From Diplolepis rosae (taxonomy: Eukaryota; Arthropoda; Insecta; Hymenoptera; Diplolepididae), in contig JAPYXD010000522.1 in the NCBI GenBank assembly GCA_030998225.1, positions 7,874,001 to 7,938,000 of the forward strand: DNA of 64,000 nt. Reading direction: 5' to 3'. Position numbers and translations under genes: made by a program. Below the pieces are notes generated by a model. It ran no database searches. It saw nothing but the letters and a program-made list of their open reading frames with translations, and had not been told where the DNA came from. Shown in pieces: positions 12,701-24,700 of the stretch (the first letter of the stretch is position 1; the number at the start of each line of letters is the position of its first letter).

Positions 12701-15700
12701 ATATAAATAATAATAAACCGTTGCTAATTCCTGACGTCATTAGGAATTATATACTTTTAGGAATGGAGAATCATAGAGGAGGTAAGGAGAATCTTCATTG
12801 CTACTCTTTAAGATCCTTCAAGGTGCAGAAACGGAAATATCTGCAGGAGAAGAGCACCAACAGAGGATCAAAATTACATTGATTTAAACAGCTAATACGC
12901 CTCTTTTGATTCTCTCAAGTCCTCGAAAATGGAGCATCTTAGAGAATCAATAGAGAATCAATAGTTCGACTCGGGAAATAACATTTACATTTACCTTCAT
13001 TTGTCATTTTAATACGCGTTACACTAAAGTCAAATTCTTTATATAAACCATAATATTTTTCAAAATTAAAAAACATTTTCCTTTAATTAAATATTTTAAA
13101 TCCGGTTATTAGGTCAATGAATATTCGTTTTTCCTAATAACCGAACGCGTGTCCGGCGTTACATTGCACTGCTTTTTGAGGAAGAGACAGGGAAGAAAGA
13201 AGCTACACTAAAAAAAAAACAAGAACAGAAAGGATAAAAAGAAGCTGCATTAAAGAGAAAACAGCAACAGCAAGAAAAAAGAGAAGCCACGTTAAAGGAA
13301 AATCAAAAGCAGGATTAAAATAAAAAATCTTTGAAAAGAAAAAAAGAAGAATAAAACAAAAAACCAGCAATAAAACGAAAAAGCAGAAGTGTTAAATAAA
13401 TATTTTATTATGTCAATGTAAAGCAAAGTTCATAGGAAAAAAATTGGCAAAATAAATTTAATTTATTCTACAGATCTCAAAATAATGAAGTTCATTAACA
13501 ATTCTATTTGTAAAATCTTTTCAATATTTTTTCTTTTATAAGCGTGGACCTAAATAATGTTTCTGTATATATTTCCCAGTGTTTATTATGCTTAAAAAAT
13601 ATCAAATCCATATCAATCAAATTATAATATTCTCTTGTCCGAGTATTGGTGCAGCGCTGTCCGGCTATAGGATCAATTCACTTTTCCCGTCCGGCAATTG
13701 GCTCCAGAGCATTATTTAATGAAGAGAATTATTAAAATGGATTATTAAGATTTAACACAACTCTGGACTTTTTGTTATAAAGTGTGATTAAATTGGAGGT
13801 ACTTTTTCCAATAGGGTCTTATTGACATGTCACGCGTGACTACTGTCAAACTAAATACACAATTTTATTCAGTTTTTATTGACATTTCATCATGGAAAGA
13901 CTTACGCCTCAACAGCGTTTACAAATCGTACAATTATATTACGAATATGGACGCTCTGTGAAAAGTGTTTATCGCGCGCTCAGGCCAATTAATGGTGTAC
14001 ATAATCGTCCTACCGAACGCACTATTCGGCATACCATCGGAAAACTCGAGAATAATTTAACATTATTGGATGATACTCGACCGATTGGACCACGTACAGC
14101 CCAAACTGTAGAGAATATTGCAACTGTAAATGAGAGTTTTGTCGAAGACTCGGAAGAATCGATTCGGCGCCGATCTCAACAACTTGGCCTATCTTATGGC
14201 ACTACTTGGGCGATTTTTGATGCCGGAAATTGAAGCCCGTAATATCCACGACATTTGGTTCCAACAAGACGGCGGTACATGTATTTACTGCGTAGTCGTT
14301 TCGGTGAGCAATTTATCCCTCGTCTCGGACCGGTGGATTGGCCTCCAAGATCGTGTGATATCACACCTTTGGACTTTTATTTGTGGGGTTATGTAAAGTC
14401 TAAATGTTTTGTGGATAAACCAGCTACTATTGTGGCATTGGAAGCCAACATTACTGAAGTTACGGAATTAAAGCGCAGTTGCAGCCAACATTTGAAAGGG
14501 GTTATCTTTGAAAAATAAATGTTCTGAATGGTTCTACACAAAAATAAAAAAGATTGCCCTATCAATTTGAATTTTCGTTGTTTTATTTCAATTTAAAACC
14601 CTATACAGTAAAACCTCATTTATCGGGACACTCATTTATCGGGATCCTCACTTATCGGGATCTCGCAACCTCATTTATCGGGACATTTTGTTTCTCCTCC
14701 AGCCACCACTCCTTGTACATAGTGACATAGTGACAGTGTCCAGATACTTCATTTGCAGGAGTTTTATTATGTCAATTTTTTTACATACCTTCGTTTGTAT
14801 TTCTATCTTCATTTTCCATCATGACAAACCAAATAAGTTTACACAATTTGCAAATACATTACAACTTATGTACATAACCATTACTAAATGTCAACATACA
14901 ACAAGAGTCATGGCAACCCACCATGAGACTGTAGGTGGTAGTGGGGAGTCTCTCCAAATCCCGATAAACGAGGTGTTTACATTTCAAGGGCGTCCCGATA
15001 AATGAGGTTTTACTGTACCTCTAAATTGATCACCCTTTAGTAGGGAGGACACGTACATCAAAATAATCGTGGCAATTCTTGATTCCGCATCACATTTAGA
15101 ACGATTAATACAAAAAATTGAATGACATTTCCTTAGACTTCCGGCTATTGGTACCTTATACGAGTTTTTATGCGTACCCTCGAATCTAATCTAGTATTTT
15201 AGTTGTTTGGGGCGCTAGTCATTACACTTGATATTTCGTGACTAGTCCCGGTCATTTTGATTTTATCGATCTTGTGTAGTAGTAGCGAGTTGTAATAGAG
15301 CCTGCGCAGTTCAAATGTACAAGGCTTTGTCAGTAGGGTGCTAATGCTGTACGAAGAAGAAGAAGAAGAATAAGAAGGAGATTGTGCTCCGCTGTATCGT
15401 AATAGGCAAATGCGCAGTTCAATTTTTATATTATGTTCCTCTGTATCGTAATACACAACATTATGCTACTCTCAACAGCAGCATAAAAACGCGTTTATGC
15501 GCCAGAGGCACATAATAGTATATTATGTGCCTAGGCACACAATGAGGGTGATTGCGTGACGAGCGACAATGTTCGCAGGAGATCGAAGCCAAGGCGTAGT
15601 CGAGGCGCGATCAGTCCTGCGAGCATTGTCGCGAGTCTCGCAATGTCCTGAATTGTGTGCCTAGGCACATATTCTATTTTATGTTACGTGTGGTGCGGAT

Positions 15701-18700
15701 ACGAGTTTTTATGCGTACATTGGAATCTAATCTAGTACGTATTGTAGTTGTTTGCTGCGCTAGTTGTACGAAGCGGGCGCAAATTGGCGACTAGTCCCGG
15801 CCATTTTGATTTTATCGGTCTTGTGTAGTAGTCAGTGCTAACGCTGTACGAAGAAGAAGTGAGAAGAAGAAGAATAAGAAATAGATTGCGTTCCACTGTA
15901 AGACTATAATGCACATGCGCAGTTCAATTTCTACATTGTATTCCTCTGTAACGGAATATACAACATTGCTTTACTCTCAGATGTAACGGAAAAACGAGTT
16001 TCTGCAGCTGAGGCACATAAAATAATTTAAGGAAACTTTGAAATTACGACTTCTTTCACAATATCTTGATCACAAGTTTAAAAAAGTACTTTGCTAGGGG
16101 GCGATTGGACGCAGAATTTTGACGCCTTCCTTGATATTTTAAGGAACAAATTTTAGTTTATATATAATCAAAATCAGAAGATATTACGCGTAACTACAAA
16201 AAATTAAGTGGTCGCTTATATTTTATAAATCAATAAGTTGTTGCACAAGTTTTCACATAGAATGATACTTAGTTGGTAACTTACTTGTCTACCTCTTAAA
16301 TTAGAGGGCAAAAGAGAGAATTGTCGTTTTTTACTCCTATTATTGCAAGTCAACGGCACAAATCCTTGCAGGATAGTTGGGTTTCGTTTGAGTCACCGTG
16401 AGGTAGCAAAACAACGATAAATTTTGCAGGAGGTATGGTGTAAGGGGTGCAAGTCCACCAGCAACCGATGTGATCAATCATCCGCTTACGTATCTTGTTA
16501 AGTACACGAGAAATGAATCAAACATGCACTTGTGAACAAGATAGGTTAGTTCGTCCCGATTTCAGAAATTAATCACTATTAACCGACACGACTAAATACA
16601 ACGATACACGTAATCCAAAGGAACTATCTAGCACTACGGTTTCCGGACTTGCACCACTTAAGGACCTGGGATTTTATTTACCAAGTACCGAATGTTGAGT
16701 TGCTCATAGAAATCCAATGAGACTTACGTTTATCGAAGGGTCTGCTCACGGCGTTGAATTAACGGTCCGGACCTAACAACTGTACAACTGTTCGGAACTT
16801 AATGACAAACCACCAGAGGTAAACCTGGGGTATATATACTATTGATCTCCCAATAGTGACTGAAGTGGGAATGGATTCGCGCAAAAGTGATGGAAGTCAC
16901 GTCCGTTGCAAAAGTGATGGAAGTCATGTACATTGCAAAAGTGATGGAAGTCACGTTTATTGCAAAAGTGATAGAAATCACGTTCGTTGCAAAGTTCGCG
17001 ACTCTCTCTAATTTCCGCCTTACGGTTTCAATCAAGGGTGAATTTATCTTTGCTTTGCATCCCTTCTTTTCCTCTTTTGCCTGCGCTTATATCTAGGTGA
17101 CGAATAAATACCAGTGTGGTTAAGTACACCTGCACAGAGAAAAATAGCATCTGGTCATAATGACTAGGAATAATGTAGTTGGAAATAAAAGAGTGACTGT
17201 AACGAGGGAGACTTGTCGCTACTTGACCCATGGCTACAGTAACATGATTTGTAGCCATGGTAGCCATATTCTGGGCACCTGGTCGTGGCGACTAGTTAAC
17301 ATCGTTGAAACTCTTAAACCTAGCTATGTGAACTTGAAACATTGAGTTGTCATAGCTAGAATAACGTAGTCGCTATAACCAGTGGAGCAAACTTCACACT
17401 CGTTGAATTCGTTGTGTATTGTTTCGAGTAATGCATATTATTTTTCATAGCAACTGATAGCAACTCTTTTGAGAATTTGATTTGAAGCGTCGAGCGGCTC
17501 GAAACTGTGATTTTAAATCCTACTACTTTTAAAGTTTCAACCCGCTCTACAGATACCGACAAACAGATTTTCAAAAGAGGTGCTATGAAAAATACACTCT
17601 TCCACGCAGTGATTTCATGCATTTGATTTTAGGAATATGATTTAACATAACTTTATAGTTGACACTTACATATAGTGACTGTGACAACATTACATAGTCG
17701 CTGTGACTACATTACTTAGTCACTGCGACCACTTTTAGTACCTACATTGACGGGTCAACCATTGCTTGAATTCAGCCACAAAAAGTAGTTAAGTGCAGGG
17801 AAAATTCGAGTTAAGACTGTAATATTTATCGTTTTTAACGGCAACGGAGGGATATTCGCTTGGAAGGTTATGTTTACTGTTTTCACAGTAACACATCTGT
17901 TTTCAAGCTAGGAAATTTTTTTTGAGTAAATTGACAGTACTTTTACATTACACGTACACCGAAAAAAAAATCTCAGTATGTTTGACTACTTTTTAACTCA
18001 CTTTCCGTAATTCGTAAAGGCCCCAAGTGTCATTTTTGAAATAAAGTGAACTGCAGGAACATAGGTAAATCAAATAAGAGCAGTAGTTGAATCGATGAAT
18101 ATTTTTAGTACATTTCAAAACTTTATTTACTTTCAAGTAGACACAAACTTACTATTTTTATATACACACTTACCCACAAACACACACCCCCCTCTACACT
18201 ACGTAAACGCTCGTTTAGGCAGTATTAAAAATTATTCATGACGCTGCGGGTTCAAATCCCCTATACTTATAATTAACGCATTACTAACCTAACGACTAAG
18301 CCTCTCGGCTGCGCACACTTGGAATACAAGAAAGAAAATAGCGCTTATAACGTTTAACTACTGCAGGGCCGTGTAAGAAGTGTATGGGCCCCGTGTAATC
18401 TGGAATTTTTTAATTTTATGGCAATTTATGATTCTGATTAAAATTTTTAAGATTTTTAATTATTAAATCGATTTTCTATAAAATAAAATATTTTTGAAAG
18501 AAACAGATCAAATTTTTGAATTAAAGAACATTACATAATAAAAAGAATTATATAAATTATAGAAGTATTAATTTTTATTATTGCATATTAGTGATACTTT
18601 ATACAGGTTATGATTCCTTTAATTTTTGTTTTCAAGAGTAAAACCAACGTATGTTCAGAATCTAAAAAATTTGAATTTTTTCAGTTCCAAAAATATGATG

Positions 18701-21700
18701 AAACTTTTAAATCAAGAAAATTATCTCATAACGAAATTATAAATTCAAGTTCGCAATAAGTAATCCCAACTAATGAAGTACTATTAAAAGAAATAGTACA
18801 TTCATTTACTTATCATCAGTTTGTTATTCTAACAACTCATATGTAGTAACTTATACTGTTTATGTTTACTATGAAAGCTTCAATTGATTTTGCTATTCAC
18901 TCGATGTTAACCCTTTAACGCCCAGATGTGCAGAATTTTGACGTTGACTACAATGTCGTACCATTTATAGAAAAAAGATGAAAAAGGATCGGAAACTCCA
19001 TATCCTACCGTTTTTGGGGTCGCTCTTTCGAATGGCACAGTCAAAATTCTTATAGGTTTTAAATTTTGCTTGAAAATGCACAAATTTGTATGAGTTTAAA
19101 CTTTTTTTTTCAGCTGAAAAATGAAAAAAAAAGTTTGAACTGATACAAATTTGTGAATTTTCAAGCAAAATTTAAAATCCTGGGTACTTCGCTAGAAAAA
19201 CAATTGTAAATTAAGAAAATTTTTTTTTTTGTTCTAAATGGAACACCAAGATTGCTACGCTGCACACCGTTTTCCTCCGTCAAAAAATTGTGTTTTCGTT
19301 TATTGTACTGCCACGACGCCATTTTGTTGTAAATTTTTTAATAAAAAATATTTTTGAGAACTTGAATATATGTGTAATAAAGCCCTAAAATTTTATTTTG
19401 ATCCATCACATACAACTCGAGAAAAAAATTCACAAAGAAAGCTTAGATTTTCGGCGCGCCTGGGTGATGTAACCCCTTAAAGGGTTAATTGAACTACATG
19501 TTTAGTTATTGTTACTACCCCGACACAATCACCCTAGCGGACCCGTGTGAGAGAACGGTCATAGAATACTCTGAACGTTCTCTGACTGTTCTATGACCGT
19601 TCTATGACCTCGCATTATTACGACTAAGAACGGTAAAAAAGATATCAAAAGCTTTGCGATTATGATTCTGTGACGAAATTTGGATTAGAAGGTGAAGCAA
19701 TAAATACAATTATCTTATTTTTCAGCGATAAAAACTAAGAATACATCATGTACCTGTCATTGAAGGCAGCCCTGCTTAAAATGGCGGATTGAACCCAGAT
19801 AAGAACCGAGTAAAAGTCGGTTCTTATCCGGCGCTAATGGATTTGTACCCGGTTTTTGTCCCCGGAGATTATCGGGTTCTATCTGGCATCGCATAATATC
19901 TTCACCCGGTTTCTATATGGTTCTTACCTGGGACCTTTGAGATTTTTATCTGGTTTGTATCTGGCTCCTTAAAATACTTATACCCGGTTCTAATCCGGCA
20001 CTTAATCGGATTCTATCTGGGTTGATATAATATTTTGTCCGGTTTCTATATGGGTCTTATCTGGGCTCTGTAAGAGTTTTATCCTGTTTGTAGTCGGGTC
20101 CTCGAAATACGTATACTCGGTTCTTATCCGGCGTTACTGGATTTGTACCCGGTTTTTGTCCCCGGTTTATACCTGGAGCTTAACCGGGCTCTATATGGGA
20201 TCGCATAATATCTACACTGAGAGAAAAAGTACAGGCAAAATTCGAGTTAAGACTATAGTATTTACCGTTTTTAATGGCAATGGAGGAATATTCGCTTGGA
20301 AGGTTAAATTTACTGTTTTCACAGTAAAAAATCTGTTTTCAATCTGGGAAATTTTATTTGAGTAAATTGACAGTACTTTTTTGTTACACGTACACCGAAA
20401 AAAAATCTCTGTAGGTTTGACTACTTTTTAACTTACTTTTCGTAGTTCGTAAAGGCCCCAGTGTCATTTTTTAAGTTGTGATCTGCAGGAACATAGGTAA
20501 ATCAAATAAGAGCAGTAGTTGAATCGATGAATACTCTTAGTATATTTCAAAACTGTATTTACTATTAAGTAGACACTTAACTTACTATTTTTATATACAC
20601 ACTTACCTACAAACACACACCCCCCTTTACACTACACAAACGCTCGTTTAGACAGTATTAAAAATTATTCTTAATGCTGCGGGTTCGAACCCTACTCTAC
20701 TTATAATTATCGCATTAGTAACCTAACGACTAAGCCTCTCGGCTGCGCACGCTTGGAATACAAGAAAGGAAATAGCGCTTATAACCTGCAACTACTGCAG
20801 GGCCGTGTAAAAAGTGTTTGGGCCCCGTTATTGTTACTACCTCGACACAATCAGATATACACACATACACACACGTGCTCGCATATGATTATTATGATTA
20901 TATTACATAATTGCTTGCTGACTCCCGAGTTTTTTTAACCAACTCACAGCAAAAGTCGCTCGTATAGGAATTGTATTTCTTTAAACACACTAACGGCATA
21001 TTTTTCTGTTAGGCTTGTATTTTATAACTGGAATCAAGAGAAACTTTTAAAACATCGTACTGTGAAAATTAATGAAAAAAATATTGCGGTGCAAACAAGT
21101 ACATTTTAAGGATAGTCACAGAAAAAAAATTACGGGACAGTAAAAGTTCTTGGTTTTAATAAATATCCTTGCTATACCTCCGAAAACCATAAAATAACGT
21201 GATAATTTTCTCTCAGTGTACCCGGTTTTCCGGATAAGATCTTATCCGGGACCTTTGAGATTTTTATCCGGTTTGTATCCGGCTCCTTAATAATTTGCAG
21301 GTCGACAACTGCCTTATAGAAATCGGATAGGATCCGGATAGAAACATATTTTTGTATTTTAATTTGCTGGATCCATATGCGAGATAGGAACCAGGTAGGG
21401 CCGGGTAGCAGATGCACTTTCACCTTAACAATTTGCAAGTTAACAACTGCCTTATAGAAACCGGATAGGATTCGGGTAGAAACATATTTTTGTATTTTAA
21501 TTTGCTGGATCAATATGCCAGATAGGAACTGGGTAGGGTCGGGTAGCAGATGCACTTTCACCATTACAATTTGCAAGTTAACAACTGCCTTATAGAAACC
21601 GGATAGGATTCTGGTAGAAACATATTTTTTGTATTTTAATTTGCTGGATCAATATGCCAGATAGGAACCAGGTAGGGCCGGGTAGCAGATGCACTTTCAC

Positions 21701-24700
21701 TTTGACAATTTGCAAGTCGACAACTGCCTTATAGAAACCGGATAGGATCCGGGTAGAAACATATTTTTGTATTTTAATTTGCTGGATCCATATGCCAGAT
21801 AGGAACCGGATAAGACCGGGTACAATATTCATAAAACTTATTTTCTGTCACCACTTCCCGGATAAGGACCGAATAGACCCAGATAGATCCCGAAAAATGA
21901 AATTAGAGTCCAGATAAAAACCCTAAAGAACCGGGTGAAACCCGAATGGGTTTGCATTCGGTTTCTTTCCGGTATCTACTCGATTTCTACCTGACATTTT
22001 AAGCAGGGAGTGCAGTGGTTCACCATTTGCGGAACGTGTCCACCAATAGTAAACCTTCACGGTGGAGACGTTCCGCCAATTGTGAACCACTGCATTGCCT
22101 TCAATGACAGGTATTATGTTTTTCTAGTTTTTATCGCTGAAAAATAAGATAATTGTATTTATTGCTTCACCTTCTAATCCGAATTTTGCCACAGAATCAT
22201 AATTGCAAAGCTTTTAATGTCTTTTTTACCGATCTTAGCCGTAATAATGCGAGGTCATAGAACGGTCATAGAACAGTCAGAGAACGGTCAGAGTATTCTA
22301 TGACCGTTCTCTCACACGGGTCCGCTAGGGCCGATACACACACATACACACATGTGCTCGCATATAATTATTATGATTACATGCGAATTTGAATCAAAAT
22401 TATAGAAAAAAATTCTTAAAAGTGCTTGATTTCTCTTAAGTATTTATCTTATCCACGACCGTGTTCAGGAAATCTCCATTTTTCTCATATAAGATCAAAT
22501 TTCAATGGGAATAAAGAATAAAGGTTATGTTCTATCTAATGGACCTAACCTTAACCACAAATATTACAAGTAGGGATAATATTATTAACTTACACTGAGA
22601 AAAATATATCTGAATTTTTCCTGTTTTTTTTTTCTCGCTAATCATTTTATTATACCATTGTCATTATCATTATTTTTTTTATTATTTGCTATTAATTCTA
22701 TGTGTTCAAAAAGAAAAAAAATGAAGCGTAAGATGCAATCTTTCGTGACATGTTTATTGCATTTAACAATGCTTTTATAAATTATACTTGCAAAGTAAAA
22801 ATTTAAAAAAATGATTAGCGTACTAAAGAAAGTCAGAAGGGACGTACTTTTGGAAGACTTTGGGACTTTTGGGATGTACTTCGGGAAGTAATGTTTGGAA
22901 ATTCATCCACGTCTTGATAAGGACCAAAACTTTGGTCGAAACGTTGACGATTTGTAAACAAAAACATCGATACAACACCGGAAAGGCTACTTATATGATT
23001 TTTAAAATTTCAAAGAATGATTAGAGTACTAAAGAACATCAGAAGGGACTTACTTTTTCGCGTTGAAAAAGACGTACAGAAGAACGTCCTTTAGTATCCC
23101 AATTTCGGACGTCCTTTTTAACGCGAAAATGTATTACCTTTATGACCTATTTTTTTTGCCTTCTTTGACATGAAAAAATACGTATTTCTAGACGTAAAAT
23201 TTTTTAACTGGGATAATAAGTTAAAAAATGTTACATCTGGGAAGACGTAGTTTTTCCATAGAGATATTACAGATAGAGGAGACAAGCCAGCCTGAAACCT
23301 GTCAGCTCGGGCGAGAGAGAGTGATAAGGAGGAATAGGCTGTCTCTCTCTAACGCGGTACGCGTAGACAAAGACAGAAAAAACCTCCCATCGTCTCTCTC
23401 TCTTTCGCTCTCCCGAGTTTGCAGACTGACGTTGCAACTTACAGAGCGGCCTATGGCTTGTCTCCTCTATCTGTAATATCTCTATGGTTTTTTCACGTCA
23501 AAAAGGGAGAAAAAAACAGGTCATAAAGGTCGTTTTTCACATTAAAAAAGTTGTCCGAAATTGGGATACTAAAGGACCTCCTTCTGTACGTCCTTTTTGA
23601 CGCGAAAGAGCCCGTCACTACTGACCTTCTTTAGTACGCTAATCATTTTTTTGGATTTTTACTTTCTAAGAATAATTTATGAAAACATTATTAAATGCAA
23701 GAACTGGAGTCGATTCCGGAAAATGCGTTTAAATGTATGCTAAACTCTATTGTAAAATTTAATTCCTACTTTGCAACCCACTTGAAGCCACTCTCTATAT
23801 CTCTTAGCCGTATACAAACAAAAACCTCGTTGAAAATTATCAATAATTTTATTTACATGATTTTTTCAAGGTCAATCTATTGTCGATTACCCAATTTTAT
23901 TGCAATATTCGCCTTCGGGCGAATCTCCATGCAAATACACACCTTTTTGCTTGATGGGCTTGGCTGCCAGTCAGCACGGCCTGGGCCTTGCTAAATGTTT
24001 CGAAGGTAAGTCAATCAAGAAAACTTTAAATCATAAAATATGCTGCTGAAAATTTATTCTTTGATTAATGTCAATAATGAATTTATCAAATCAACAATGA
24101 CGATACTAACAGTAGAAATAAAAAAAAATTGCTATCCCGGTAAGAAGAGAAGAATTCAGAAAAATTCAGAATCTGAATTCCCATTAATACGCGAATTTTC
24201 CTCCATCTAAAGTTCCACGAACGAGTAGAAAAAAAAGCAAAATCTATTCCTTTTAATCGACTTAGAAAAATGCAATGGAAGCGTATTGAGAGGAATTAAA
24301 AAGTGGAAAAATACAAAGCAGAGACTAGAAGGGAATAGAATAATGTCACTTTGAAGACGCTACTGAGAATTAAATTAAGTGAATTTTTTAAAATCAATAA
24401 ATATTGTATTAAATTTATAAGTTAGAGGTAAAAAAAAGAATTTGGGTAAATTATATCAAAACTTTTTAATTCATTTATTGAAAAGACACATATTTTGACC
24501 GATTTCATATGAAATCTGTCTTGGAACACATCTAAATGATATCATAAATAACGAAAAAAATGTTGATCATGTTGTAAAATTATACTTTTAATGTTAATAA
24601 CTTTTGCGAAAAAATTGTTTCTCGTGTCCAAAACTTGGGAAAATGTATTTTTACATAAAAGCTATAAAAAACACATATACACTACCGTCGGAAATTTTGC

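Larger units (their letters stand above)
11063..15156. mobile_element. 4.1-kb composite pogo-like element
   Basis: AGGTA-CCAATAGCCGGA at the left and TCCGGCTATTGG-TACCT at the right form the terminal repeats, flanked by TA (11061-11062, 15157-15158). GTCCGGC motifs recur inside at 13140-13160, 13650 and 13690. A decayed Lys/Gln-rich coding remnant at 13160-13402 fits the C terminus of a pogo-like transposase. The element has been invaded by a foldback, a Tc1-like element, an IS630-like element and a Tigger-type MITE. Confidence 0.55.
19532..22330. mobile_element. 2.8-kb inverted-repeat element with internal tandem arrays
   Basis: CCCTAGCGGACCCGTGTGAG at 19532 mirrors the end at 22330; arms of about 250-330 bp contain AACGGTCATAGAA repeats. 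Inside lie a ~300-bp unit array (19800-20214, CCGGTTCTTATCCGG) and a ~139-bp array (21290-21830), split by a nested TA element. It inserted after ACACAATCA of the first 1-kb repeat copy, whose sequence resumes at 22331. No transposase seen; its CCCTAGCG ends are shared with the 51.35-kb element. Confidence 0.75.

Noticed and set aside
15354..15890. CRISPR-like repetition of AGAAGA segments
   Set aside because: Simple microsatellite in a two-copy duplication; no spacers, and the genome is animal.
20670..20750. A functional tRNA gene
   Set aside because: A and B boxes are present but the acceptor stem and anticodon arm do not pair convincingly; present in a repeat.
21172..21832. Two repeat-protein-like ORFs with VKVHLLPGPTWFLS units
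   Set aside because: Readings through a 139-bp tandem DNA array; units vary as DNA and not as protein.
23695..23994. 99-aa plus-strand ORF
   Set aside because: Overlaps exon 2 of the protease homologue in another frame; the spliced frame has the conserved residues.
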